IMG/VR virus record: IMGVR_UViG_3300044801_000195
Coordinates: 1-60,175 of that record
Direction: 5' to 3' (one strand)
Source of the DNA: a virus
Length of the DNA stretch: 60,175 nucleotides
Part shown: in pieces, positions 23,806-31,834 of the stretch
How positions within the stretch are numbered: the first letter of the stretch is position 1
How the letters are laid out: every line of letters begins with the position of its first letter
The notes under the pieces: generated by a model
What the model was told of the DNA's origin: nothing
The model's database searches: none
The model's input: the letters and a program-made list of their open reading frames with translations, nothing else
Made by a program: the position numbers and the translations under genes

Positions 23806-25449
23806 ATGGCCGGAAAATTCTACGTTACCGAGAAGCTCAGCTTCCGGAAATGGCGCACGCCTGAAGGCTTCCTGATCTGCTACGACGTGCCTCTCGCCCG
23901 TACCGGCAAGATGCTCTACGGCGAGGGCGAGACGCCCGTGCATGCCGGCCCCGATGGCATCGCCCATATCGAGCGGACACCCGCCGAGGTCTTCCGCGAA
24001 GAGACGATGCGGAGCGCCGAAGGCAAACCCGTCGTCAATGAGCACCCCGATAGCGACGTAACGCCGGAAACCTGGAAGGAGCTGGCGCTCGGCCACGTGA
24101 TGAACGTCCGCCGCGGCACCGGCCCCGAGGCCGATCTGCTGCTCGCCGATCTGTTCATCGCGGACAAGGACGCCGCCGATCTTATCGAGTCCGGGAAGCG
24201 GGAACTCTCCTGCGGATACTCCGCCGATTACGACGAGTTCGCGCCTGGCTACGGCAGGCAGCGGAACATTCTCATCAATCATGTCGCGCTGGTTGAGCAA
24301 GGTCGCTGCGGCCCGCGCTGTGCCATCGGCGACCGCCAGCCAAAAAGGACTGCCATGACAAAGAGAAGCGCGCTCCTGCGCTGGCTCGATAAAGCCCGCG
24401 GATATGCCTTCAACGGCGACGAACAGGCCGCGGTTGAAATGTTGAAAGAAGGTCCGGCGCGCCAGGCCACGGACGAACCCGAGGAAGACGACATGAAGAA
24501 ACGGCACGGCCGCGATGACGACGACACGAGCGGGCATCACACGCACATCCATTTGCCGCCTGGCGATGGCGCGCGTCACGATGACGACGATGACGAGGGC
24601 GGCACGCATTCCGTCGAGGCCCGCGTCGATAAGATCGAGGAGACCGTCAAGGGTCTGGCCGAGGCAATGTCCAAGATGATCGCCCTTCTCGAAAAGGCCG
24701 GGGGCGGCGAAGAGGAAGACGGCGATGACGATGACGACGCCAAGGGACGCCGCCATCATCGCGCCCGCCGCCACGATGATGACGACGATGCCGCGAAGCG
24801 CCGTAAACATCGCGATGACGACGATGACGATGACGACGGCGAGAAACGCCGCAAACATCGTGACGACGACGAATCCGAACGCGAGAAAGAGCGCGAAGAA
24901 GAAATGAAGGACGGCGGAAGGCGCCGCAAGAGCCGTCACGATTCGGACAATCCCGAAAAAGAAGACAAAAAAATCGAGGGCCGTCTCGAAGAAGAAGCTC
25001 CTCCCGGCTCCGAGGAAAAGGCGGTCAAGGCCCGCGACAGCGCCTATCTCGCCGACAGCTTCCGCGAAACCGTGGCGCTGGCCGAAATCCTTGCCCCCGG
25101 CATCCGCATTCCGACGTTCGACCGCGGCGCCAAGCCGGTGGAGAGCTACAGCCGGATCTGCGGTCTCAGGCGCCAGGCGCTCGACCTGGCCTACCAGCAA
25201 CCCGATGGCCGCGGCATCATTCACGCCGTGAACGGTGGCAAACCGTTCCGCGCGCGCGATGCCGGTTGCGGCCAAATCCGCACCTTGTTCCTGGCCGCGG
25301 CGGGAATGAAACGGGACGCCAACAACGGCCAGATCGGCGCCCGCACCAGCCTTGAGGGCCTGGATCTGAACGCCGCGCCCGCGGGGCTTTCTTCCGTCGA
25401 AGAATTGCAGGCCATCAACACCGCCTTCTACGCACCCAAATCCAGCTGA
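23806..25449 (+). CDS. DUF2213 prohead protease-scaffold protein
   Basis: 547 aa. Residues 1-180 are DUF2213 (KFYVTEKLSFRKWRTPEGFL, GKPVVNEHPDSDVTP, GKRELSCGYSADYD, NHVALVEQGRCG), considered a prohead protease. Residues ~184-420 are highly charged, with runs of Asp, Lys, Arg and His, followed by a short C-terminal domain. This matches a fused scaffold. An internal start at 24355 could yield the scaffold alone. It directly precedes the decoration and major capsid genes. Confidence 0.87.
   Translation: MAGKFYVTEKLSFRKWRTPEGFLICYDVPLARTGKMLYGEGETPVHAGPDGIAHIERTPAEVFREETMRSAEGKPVVNEHPDSDVTPETWKELALGHVMNVRRGTGPEADLLLADLFIADKDAADLIESGKRELSCGYSADYDEFAPGYGRQRNILINHVALVEQGRCGPRCAIGDRQPKRTAMTKRSALLRWLDKARGYAFNGDEQAAVEMLKEGPARQATDEPEEDDMKKRHGRDDDDTSGHHTHIHLPPGDGARHDDDDDEGGTHSVEARVDKIEETVKGLAEAMSKMIALLEKAGGGEEEDGDDDDDAKGRRHHRARRHDDDDDAAKRRKHRDDDDDDDDGEKRRKHRDDDESEREKEREEEMKDGGRRRKSRHDSDNPEKEDKKIEGRLEEEAPPGSEEKAVKARDSAYLADSFRETVALAEILAPGIRIPTFDRGAKPVESYSRICGLRRQALDLAYQQPDGRGIIHAVNGGKPFRARDAGCGQIRTLFLAAAGMKRDANNGQIGARTSLEGLDLNAAPAGLSSVEELQAINTAFYAPKSS
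24355..25449 (+). CDS. Nested scaffold reading frame (internal start)
   Basis: In-frame ATG 24355 (residue 184 of the parent) has AAAAAGGA seven nt upstream. It begins MTKRSALLRWLDKARG just where the protease domain ends, giving 364 aa. Lambda C/Nu3 uses the same nested arrangement. Inferred from the ribosome-binding site and domain border. Confidence 0.5.
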   Translation: MTKRSALLRWLDKARGYAFNGDEQAAVEMLKEGPARQATDEPEEDDMKKRHGRDDDDTSGHHTHIHLPPGDGARHDDDDDEGGTHSVEARVDKIEETVKGLAEAMSKMIALLEKAGGGEEEDGDDDDDAKGRRHHRARRHDDDDDAAKRRKHRDDDDDDDDGEKRRKHRDDDESEREKEREEEMKDGGRRRKSRHDSDNPEKEDKKIEGRLEEEAPPGSEEKAVKARDSAYLADSFRETVALAEILAPGIRIPTFDRGAKPVESYSRICGLRRQALDLAYQQPDGRGIIHAVNGGKPFRARDAGCGQIRTLFLAAAGMKRDANNGQIGARTSLEGLDLNAAPAGLSSVEELQAINTAFYAPKSS

Positions 25450-25472
25450 GCCGAGGAAAGGAGAATAACCCA

Positions 25473-26168
25473 ATGCTCAATCCCTTCCGCATGCTCCGCG
25501 GACTGATTCTTGCACCGGGCAAGGACGCCGTTATCACCCATATTAGGGGTGGCCGCTATGCCGGCATGACCGAAATCCTCGTCAAAAAGGGTGTCGCGCG
25601 TGGCCGGTTCTACACACGGGACGCTTACGATCCGATGGCCCTGCAATTCAGGGCTTCCGCTGGATTCCCCGGCTCGGTCACGCGGATGAACCCCGTCACC
25701 ATCGAGCCGTGCTTGATCGATTCCGCGGCGCCGCCGCTGGGCTTCGGTTATGCCGTCATGGTCGATAATACCTCGACTCAGGGCGTCCGTCAGGTCGCGA
25801 CCACGGACGACACGACCGACCATGCGACCGTAACCGATATCTACGGTATCGTCGTGCGCTCGTTCCCCGGCCAGGACCCCGGCGCCGCTGGCGTCTATGG
25901 CGCCTCGGCGTTCAATGCCGGCACGCCGCCGCTCAGGGGGGCGCTCGATATCTTGCGCATGGGCTACATCATCGTGCAGCTCAACGGTTCGGTTTACAAG
26001 GGCAGCCCCGCCCATGTCTGGTGCGCGGCGACTAACAGCCCGCATACCCAAGGCACGTTCGAAGCCGCCGCCACCGCCAGCTCGACCATCGATATCGCCT
26101 CCAGCAAGACAACCTACAATTCTCCCGCCGATGCCAGTGGCAACGTCGAACTCGCCCTCAATATCTAA
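25473..26168 (+). CDS. Putative capsid decoration/cement protein
   Basis: 231 aa, AGGAGA upstream. ITHIRGGRYAGMTEILVKKG, FGYAVMVDNTSTQGVRQ, GALDILRMGYIIVQLNG and SPAHVWCAATN resemble phage structural 'cement' proteins encoded just before DUF2184-type capsids. Expected to bind the capsid surface. Confidence 0.75.
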   Translation: MLNPFRMLRGLILAPGKDAVITHIRGGRYAGMTEILVKKGVARGRFYTRDAYDPMALQFRASAGFPGSVTRMNPVTIEPCLIDSAAPPLGFGYAVMVDNTSTQGVRQVATTDDTTDHATVTDIYGIVVRSFPGQDPGAAGVYGASAFNAGTPPLRGALDILRMGYIIVQLNGSVYKGSPAHVWCAATNSPHTQGTFEAAATASSTIDIASSKTTYNSPADASGNVELALNI

Positions 26169-26182
26169 GGAACCCATACCTC

Positions 26183-27391
26183 ATGCGCGCTTTTTTCGAC
26201 GAGGGCTATGCGGTCCCGCGTTTTGCTGGCCGTGCCCGAACCAACGATCACGCATTGACCTACGACAATGCGGCGTTTCTCACCCACGATTCCAGCGGTA
26301 TCCGGTATATGCCCGGCCTGCCGCTGGGGCAAAGCTACCGGCGCAGGGTGCCGGTCTGGGACGCTTCCGGGAAACTCCAGCAGCGCTGGGTTACTTACGA
26401 CTCCACGGGCGCCTACCTCGTGGGCGAGTTGGAACGCCTGGACCCCACGTTCCACATGCCACTGGTCGCGGTATCGTGGCAGCGCGACATCAAGCTCCGC
26501 CAGGATGTGACCATCGCCGATGAAATTTCATCGTATACGCTCTCGACCTTCGGCACGCCCAGCAACCTCGGCACTGGCGCCGGCATCGGTAACGGCAAGC
26601 ATTGGTCCGGCAAGAACACGACGCAGATCGCGGGCGTCAGCCTCGATATCGCCAAGAAGGCGTTTCCGCTGACCCCATGGGACATGGAGCTCCAATATTC
26701 GATCTTCGAGCTTGAATCCGCCGCGAAGGCTGGGCGCCCGGTCGACCGGCAGAAGTTCGAGTTCATCAAGCTCCAGCACCAGATGGAAATCGACGAGCAG
26801 GTCTATTATGGCGACACCGCTCTTGGCGTCGGCGGCCTGGTCAAATGCGAGACCGCGACCGGCTACGCCAATGCATTCGTGAGCAATGTCAGCAACGCGC
26901 CGGCTGGCGTTGAGGGCAGCACGGCTTGGGCACTCAAAAGCCCGGACGAGATTCTGGCCGATTTCAACACCGCGCTAACCAGCACTTGGGCTGCCGCGGC
27001 CTGGGCGGTCATTCCGAAAAAGGTCCGGGTGCCTCCAGTGCAGTTCGGGTATCTGTCCACCGCCAAGGTCAGTCAGGCCGGCAATCTTTCCGTGCTCAAA
27101 TACATCAAGGAAAACAACATCCTTACCGCTGCTGGCGAGGGTGAGCTCGATATCAAGCCGCTCAAATGGCTTGAGGGCGCCGGCATCGGCGGCGTCATCG
27201 GCACCACGGGTACGGTCGACCGCATGCTCGTCTACAGCGACGAGCACGAATATGTGCGCTTTCCCATGACGTTGATGGCCAATACCCCGATCCAATATCA
27301 GGGCATCTACCACAAGAGAACTTATTACTGCAAGCTGGGCGTTGTCGAAATGCCCTATCCGCAGACCGTTGGATACTTGGACGGCATTTGA
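26183..27391 (+). CDS. Major capsid protein (DUF2184 family)
   Basis: 402 aa. Features of DUF2184 capsids: TYDNAAFLTHDSSGIRYMPG, VAVSWQRDIKLRQDVTIADE, DIAKKAFPLTPWDMELQYSI, MEIDEQVYYGDTALG, PIQYQGIYHKRTYYCKLG. HK97 fold expected. Follows the protease/scaffold and cement genes. Confidence 0.88.
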   Translation: MRAFFDEGYAVPRFAGRARTNDHALTYDNAAFLTHDSSGIRYMPGLPLGQSYRRRVPVWDASGKLQQRWVTYDSTGAYLVGELERLDPTFHMPLVAVSWQRDIKLRQDVTIADEISSYTLSTFGTPSNLGTGAGIGNGKHWSGKNTTQIAGVSLDIAKKAFPLTPWDMELQYSIFELESAAKAGRPVDRQKFEFIKLQHQMEIDEQVYYGDTALGVGGLVKCETATGYANAFVSNVSNAPAGVEGSTAWALKSPDEILADFNTALTSTWAAAAWAVIPKKVRVPPVQFGYLSTAKVSQAGNLSVLKYIKENNILTAAGEGELDIKPLKWLEGAGIGGVIGTTGTVDRMLVYSDEHEYVRFPMTLMANTPIQYQGIYHKRTYYCKLGVVEMPYPQTVGYLDGI

Positions 27392-27432
27392 TCCATACTT
27401 GCCACCGATAAACCTATACGGAGAGATTACTC

Positions 27433-27855
27433 ATGGCTGACGACGAAGCCGAGATGAACGACGAAGAGAAAGCGGCTTATGAAAAGGCGGGGCGCGCCAA
27501 CGCGGAACTAATAGCCCGCGTCGGCCAAAAGCCGGACGATCCGGTAACTCCGCTGTCGCTGCGGAAGAATGGCGAAGGCACCGTGCTTGTGACGGTGCCC
27601 CGCCAGTTCTTTTACCGGCCCGATCATCGCAAACTCGTGGTGGTGCGCCCTGGCGTGCAGGAAATCCCGCATCACCTGGCGGAAAATAAATGGTTCCTGG
27701 CTAATGGCGTCACCCGCGTCGATCTCGCCGAGGCCGCGATCAACAAGGCGCTCGCGCTGGCGCCGGCGCCGCAAGCGCCTTATGCGCTGGGCGAACCCGT
27801 GCAGGGCACCGAGGTAGCGGCCAAGAAAACCAATGGCAAGAGGGGAGCGAACTGA
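27433..27855 (+). CDS. Hypothetical head-region protein
   Basis: 140 aa. Acidic N-terminus, central beta region (GTVLVTVPRQFFYRPDHRK, PGVQEIPHHLAENKWF), basic tail. Possibly a small capsid-associated or head-tail protein. It shares a base with the next start (TGATG). Confidence 0.6.
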   Translation: MADDEAEMNDEEKAAYEKAGRANAELIARVGQKPDDPVTPLSLRKNGEGTVLVTVPRQFFYRPDHRKLVVVRPGVQEIPHHLAENKWFLANGVTRVDLAEAAINKALALAPAPQAPYALGEPVQGTEVAAKKTNGKRGAN

Positions 27856-28097
27856 TGATGCGCGCGAAGTTCATGTTAGCGAGGTATGAAACCTCGCTCG
27901 ACTACGGCAGCAAAAAAGAACTCAGGACGCTTCATTTTCAGCCCGTATCGAGCGGAAGCAAGGAAAACGAAAAGTTCTTTGCCTACACGCCTTGCGGCAG
28001 CGTCTCGATTGGCACTGTCAATCCAGAAGCATGGAAGCACTTCGAGCTTGGCAAGGAATACTATCTCGACTTCACGCCAGCAACGGAGGCCAAATAA
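27855..28097 (+). CDS. Small conserved phage protein
   Basis: 80 aa. KELRTLHFQPVSSGSKENEKFFAYTPCGSVSIGTVNPEA (abridged) and LGKEYYLDFTPA belong to a small beta-barrel-like family found after phage capsid genes. Function unknown. TAATG link to the next gene. Confidence 0.65.
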   Translation: MMRAKFMLARYETSLDYGSKKELRTLHFQPVSSGSKENEKFFAYTPCGSVSIGTVNPEAWKHFELGKEYYLDFTPATEAK

Positions 28098-28345
28098 TGC
28101 CTCTCACAGCCAAGGGCGAGAAGATCAAGTCCGAGATGGAGCGGCCGGAAAGCGAAGGCGGATACGGCAAGGAGAAGGGCGAGCAGGTCTTCTACGCTTC
28201 CGCCAACAAGGGCACGATATCCGGCGTCCATAATAGCGGCGACGATGCTGGCAAGTCCTGCGCCGCCGACGCCACGCTCGATTCCGCCGAGGGCTCATCC
28301 GGTTACACTCTGCCCCCGCCGCCTTTCATGAAGGTCCATAAGTGA
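28097..28345 (+). CDS. Small conserved phage protein
   Basis: 82 aa from ATG 28097 (TAATG overlap). AKGEKIKSEMERPESEGGYG...QVFYASANKGTISGVH is a frequent short phage motif of unknown role. Its stop overlaps the GTG start of the RlpA-like gene. Confidence 0.65.
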   Translation: MPLTAKGEKIKSEMERPESEGGYGKEKGEQVFYASANKGTISGVHNSGDDAGKSCAADATLDSAEGSSGYTLPPPPFMKVHK

Positions 28346-28971
28346 GGGGTCCCCGCGGGCGCGACCCGGCCACACTACTCCTGGCGGTAGTGTTCCTGCT
28401 CGCCGCCATCGCCGTCATTGTGTTTGTATCGGCCCCCGCGCGGGCGGAATGCGGTGTCGCCTCGGTCTACTGGCAAGGAGCGAGGACCGCCAACGGGGAA
28501 CGGTTCAACCCGGATGGCGTCTCCGCGGCGCATAAGACCCTGCCCTTCGGCTCCCGTGTCGTCGTCCGCAACCAGCGCACCGGCAAATCGATCCTGGTCC
28601 GCATCAACGACCGCGGCCCCTTTGTCGCGGGCCGCATTATCGACTTGTCGCGCGGCGCGGCGCGCCAGTTCGGGATGGCCGGGCTTGCGCAAGTCTGCAT
28701 CGATGTCGTTAGCTATGGCGGCAAGACCGTAAAGCGGCGCACCGATTATGCTCAGCACTACGCTGACCTGACCGCACGCGCGGTACATGGCACCATCCGC
28801 CGCACCGCGAAGGACTTTGGCGCATTCACTCGCGATGGAATCCATCGGGTCCAAAGGGCCGGCACTCAGATCGTCCGTATCCTGACGCCGCAACGAGTCC
28901 GGCATCACCGCGGGCATCGCCGCCACCATCGGCAAACCCACCGGCATTATCAGCCCCAGATGAGGTTCTGA
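28342..28971 (+). CDS. RlpA-like lytic transglycosylase, secreted
   Basis: 209 aa from GTG 28342 (GTGA overlap). A signal/anchor helix (LLLAVVFLLAAIAVIVFVSA) is followed by a double-psi beta-barrel: ASVYWQGARTANGERFNP, AAHKTLPFGSRV, VRINDRGPFVAGRIIDLS, GAARQFGM. Glu, His and Asp equivalent to the RlpA catalytic residues are present. RlpA cleaves glycan strands lacking stem peptides. The tail is very basic and His-rich. An unusual enzyme to find between capsid and connector genes; it may aid lysis or entry. Confidence 0.85.
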   Translation: MRGPRGRDPATLLLAVVFLLAAIAVIVFVSAPARAECGVASVYWQGARTANGERFNPDGVSAAHKTLPFGSRVVVRNQRTGKSILVRINDRGPFVAGRIIDLSRGAARQFGMAGLAQVCIDVVSYGGKTVKRRTDYAQHYADLTARAVHGTIRRTAKDFGAFTRDGIHRVQRAGTQIVRILTPQRVRHHRGHRRHHRQTHRHYQPQMRF

Positions 28972-28974
28972 CCG

Positions 28975-29475
28975 GTGACGATCACCCCGGTCAGCTTCGT
29001 CGCGGATTTCGCCGAGTTCGCGAACGCTTCCGACTATCCTACTAGCGCGATCACCTATTGGGCCAATCTGGGCGGCATGCTGCTCAGCACGGATCGTTTT
29101 GGGCCTGGCGCCGCGACAGCATCGGCGCCCCCCACAACGCTTTACGATATCGCGCTAGAGCTGTTCGTTGCCCACAACCTCGTCATCGAAAAGCAGGCCA
29201 AGGATTCGGCGGCGAACAATGCCGCGCCTGGTGTCAGCGAGGGGCCGGTATCGAGCAAGAGCGTTGCGGGGGTCAGTGTCTCCTACGACACGGGAGCCGC
29301 GCTTGATCCGAATGCCGGCCACTGGAATCTGACGGTCTATGGAACGCGGCTTTGGGAACTCTTCCAGAAATTCGGCGCCGGTCCCATTCAGATCACGGGC
29401 GCGCCAGCGCCCCAGATACCGGGCTTCGGCGTTCCCTGGTTCGGCCCCGTGGTCGATCAGGGCTGGAGTTGGTAA
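28975..29475 (+). CDS. DUF4054 head-tail connector
   Basis: 166 aa from GTG 28975. DFAEFANASDYPTSAITYWA, LYDIALELFVAHNLVIEKQA, VSEGPVSSKSVAGVSVSYDTG and WNLTVYGTRLWELFQK are typical DUF4054. Proposed adaptor/head completion protein. TAATG overlap with the next gene. Confidence 0.85.
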   Translation: MTITPVSFVADFAEFANASDYPTSAITYWANLGGMLLSTDRFGPGAATASAPPTTLYDIALELFVAHNLVIEKQAKDSAANNAAPGVSEGPVSSKSVAGVSVSYDTGAALDPNAGHWNLTVYGTRLWELFQKFGAGPIQITGAPAPQIPGFGVPWFGPVVDQGWSW

Positions 29476-30041
29476 TGACAACTGTCAAGTGCGTCGTCAA
29501 CAAGCATGCCGATGTAATGCGTGCGCTGAACTTGCTTGCGAATACCCGCGTGATGGTAGGCGTGCCGGCTGAGCACGCCGTCCGGAACCCGGAACCGGGC
29601 GAGAAAGGGGCGCCGCCCAACAACGCCGAGCTGGCATACATTAACGAGCATGGTTGCCCCGCGACCCACATCCCGCCCCGCCCATTCCTAAAATCCGCGA
29701 TTGCCGGTATCGCGGGCGAGATCGATCAAAGCCTCCGCCGCGCCGCCGAATATGCGATGCAGGGCCGGCCGGAAGCCGTCGAGAAATCGTTCATGGCTCT
29801 TGGCCTCCTAGCACAAGACGCGGCCCGCAAAAAGATCAACGAAGGGGTGCCGCCGCCGCTTTCGGAGCGGACGCTTCAGACGCGGGCGGCGCGCGGGCGC
29901 AAGGGGGCGAAGAAGGAACTAAAACGGCGCGGCGAGGGGATGTTGCCAAGCATCGAATTCGCGAAGCCGCTTATCGATACCGGTCAGTTGCGCAACGCGA
30001 TCACCTTCGTTATCCGCAAAGTGCGCGGCCTACAATTTTAA
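29475..30041 (+). CDS. Putative tail completion/neck protein
   Basis: 188 aa from ATG 29475. VMVGVPAEHAVRNPEPG, NNAELAYINEHGCPATHIPPRPFLKSAI (abridged) and LIDTGQLRNAITFVIR are the pattern of gp10/virion-morphogenesis neck proteins. Position after DUF4054 supports a head-tail joining role. Confidence 0.7.
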   Translation: MTTVKCVVNKHADVMRALNLLANTRVMVGVPAEHAVRNPEPGEKGAPPNNAELAYINEHGCPATHIPPRPFLKSAIAGIAGEIDQSLRRAAEYAMQGRPEAVEKSFMALGLLAQDAARKKINEGVPPPLSERTLQTRAARGRKGAKKELKRRGEGMLPSIEFAKPLIDTGQLRNAITFVIRKVRGLQF

Positions 30042-30067
30042 CCACTTCGTCGAAAATCGTTGGCGTT

Positions 30068-30096
30068 TTGAAGTTAGCGACTTATCTGTGTTATTC
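30068..30096 (+). promoter_or_regulatory. Weak candidate promoter for moron
   Basis: TTGAAG (30068-30073), 17-nt spacer, TTATTC (30091-30096), in an AT-rich gap before the 75-aa gene. Modest match only. Confidence 0.3.
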
Positions 30097-30120
30097 CGAT
30101 AATACGGCCAGGAGAAATGC

Positions 30121-30348
30121 ATGAATACCCATGTGAGCATTGGTGAGATCGCGACGATGTTACCTCCTGGGACGAAGGAGTTTGAAGTCTCGGACCATCC
30201 TTATAAATGCGGAAATGACATGGTAATCGACCTAATAACGCCTGATATTGAATTGAACACCAAAATCAGAACGACAGTTAAGAATTACATCGATGGGCTG
30301 TTTCAGCGGCCCGTCTTGATTAACTTTTCTTCCCGACCGTGGAATTGA
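30121..30348 (+). CDS. AT-rich moron, unknown product
   Basis: 75 aa with AGGAGA upstream. Base and codon use are clearly more AT-rich than the flanking structural genes. VSIGEIATMLPPGTKEFEVS...IRTTVKNYIDGLFQRPVLI; no family recognised. Flanked by a weak promoter and a downstream hairpin, it interrupts the neck-gene run, so it is best read as an inserted moron. Confidence 0.6.
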   Translation: MNTHVSIGEIATMLPPGTKEFEVSDHPYKCGNDMVIDLITPDIELNTKIRTTVKNYIDGLFQRPVLINFSSRPWN

Positions 30349-30355
30349 TGGCAGC

Positions 30356-30376
30356 GCTGTCAAACATTGTGACAGC
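30356..30376 (+). terminator. Stem-loop after AT-rich moron
   Basis: GCTGTCA-AACATTG-TGACAGC, 7-bp perfect stem and 7-nt loop, eight nt after the moron stop. No T-run follows, so termination strength is doubtful. Confidence 0.4.
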
Positions 30377-30395
30377 AAAGTAAGCGCATCATTTA

Positions 30396-30878
30396 ATGCC
30401 GCAAATCGATGTCTCCGATATCGTCCGCGATCCCTTCATCGCGGGCGAACGGTTTACGGTGCTACGCCGCGTCGAGACCGTGAGTGCCTACGGGCAATCT
30501 TCGGTCGCGATACGAACCTACCCAGACCAAATAGGCTCCATTGTCCCCGCGGGCGACAACAGCCTGGTCCGCGAGGAAGCCTACCAGACCCAGGCGAAAG
30601 CCATCCAGGTCATCACCTCCTTCCGGCTGCGCGGCGCCTCGAAAGATCAAGCCGGCTACCGTTATCAGCCCGACATCGTGATCTGGAAGGGCGATGCGTT
30701 CGTCGTCCGGTCCATTTCCGACTTCTCGCAATACGGCGCCGGGCTGGTACAGGCGGACTGCATCTCGATCGATCTCGTCGATCAAGTGCCCGCCGGCAAT
30801 ACCGCGGCTCCTGTCAGCGAGACCTTCGCGGTGCCAGGCTTCTCCGATCAAATTCCCATTCTCGATGGCGAGGGCTAA
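30396..30878 (+). CDS. Putative head-tail/neck protein
   Basis: 160 aa. DISDIV-type start (QIDVSDIVRDPFIAGERFTV), then QAKAIQVITSFRLRG, YRYQPDIVIWKGDAFVVRSI, a beta-rich pattern seen in myophage collar/connector proteins upstream of the neck terminator. Position-based call. Confidence 0.55.
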   Translation: MPQIDVSDIVRDPFIAGERFTVLRRVETVSAYGQSSVAIRTYPDQIGSIVPAGDNSLVREEAYQTQAKAIQVITSFRLRGASKDQAGYRYQPDIVIWKGDAFVVRSISDFSQYGAGLVQADCISIDLVDQVPAGNTAAPVSETFAVPGFSDQIPILDGEG

Positions 30879-31210
30879 TGCTGATTCAAGTCCGCGACGC
30901 CCAAGGCAATCCGCAGCTCGTCGCCGTCCAGAGCGTGGCGGCGCCAACCGACCGCTCGGGCTCAATCGCTGCAACTGGCACCTCGTTGCAGGTCATGGCC
31001 GCGAATACCGCGCGCTCGGGCTGGTATTTTCAGAACAGTTCCGTCAATCCGATGACGCTCAACGATCTGGGCACCGATGCCACTCAGCCCAACAGCTTTG
31101 TCATCGGCGCCGGCCAGGTGTTTCCGCCGCCGCGCTATCCGGTTTCACAGGGCGCGATCACGGTCGCCGGGCTGCAAATCGGCGACACCTTCGTTGCCCG
31201 CGAATGGTAG
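30878..31210 (+). CDS. Small structural protein, unknown
   Basis: 110 aa. TARSGWYFQNSSVNPMTLND...ARYPVS-like beta strands (PPPRYPVSQGAITVAG) resemble small beta-sandwich virion proteins. It overlaps the preceding stop by one base. Confidence 0.55.
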   Translation: MLIQVRDAQGNPQLVAVQSVAAPTDRSGSIAATGTSLQVMAANTARSGWYFQNSSVNPMTLNDLGTDATQPNSFVIGAGQVFPPPRYPVSQGAITVAGLQIGDTFVAREW

Positions 31211-31213
31211 GAC

Positions 31214-31819
31214 GTGTCCGATAGTTCGACCGGCGGCTACCTAGCACCCGCCGCGGCCCCGGCCCCGCTTCAGGGCGCCGGGCTCAATAACGCCATCCAA
31301 CAGGCTATCGCCGGGATTACCGGACTGCCGGGCAATCTGGTGCGGCCGGCTTTTCAAGCCGAACCGCCGGACTGGCCCGATGCCGGAACCGCATGGTGCG
31401 CCTTCCGCTATCAGCGCCGCCCCGCCGATCTGTTTCCGGCAATCGTTCACCAGCCCACGGCGAATGGCGGCCAAGGCCAGGATGAGTTGCAGCGCTACGA
31501 ATCCATCGAGGTGCTTTGCAGCTTTTACGACCTCGGCACCACGGGCCAAGCCGACTATTACGCCGCGACGCTTCGCGATGGGCTTTCGATCCCGCAAAAC
31601 CGTGAGGCGCTCGCCGCCGCGGCCATCGTCCTTGTCAAGACCGGCGATATCCTCGCGGTGCCGGTACTGGTGAAACAGCGCTGGCTTTATCGCGCCGATC
31701 TGTCCTTCACGCTCCGCCGCACCGTCCAGCGCGATTACCCCGTTCTCAATGTCGTGTCGGCAACCGGGACGATTCGAACCGATTCTCCGCCGCTTTCCGA
31801 AACTTTCACCGCCTCATAA
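31214..31819 (+). CDS. Putative neck terminator/tail terminator protein
   Basis: 201 aa from GTG 31214. NLVRPAFQAEPPDWPDAGTA, WCAFRYQRRPADLFPAIVHQ, DELQRYESIEVLCSFYDLG and VKQRWLYRADLSFTLRRTVQ match phage gp12-like neck terminator families. Immediately upstream of the tail sheath, as expected. Confidence 0.72.
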   Translation: MSDSSTGGYLAPAAAPAPLQGAGLNNAIQQAIAGITGLPGNLVRPAFQAEPPDWPDAGTAWCAFRYQRRPADLFPAIVHQPTANGGQGQDELQRYESIEVLCSFYDLGTTGQADYYAATLRDGLSIPQNREALAAAAIVLVKTGDILAVPVLVKQRWLYRADLSFTLRRTVQRDYPVLNVVSATGTIRTDSPPLSETFTAS

Positions 31820-31834
31820 CCGGAAGGGCATCCG

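Noticed and set aside
18435-25473. Long antisense frames such as 18435-19886 and 23788-25473 on the minus strand
   Set aside because: They mirror well-identified plus-strand genes (portal, DUF2213) in high-GC sequence and contain no motifs or ribosome-binding sites of their own.
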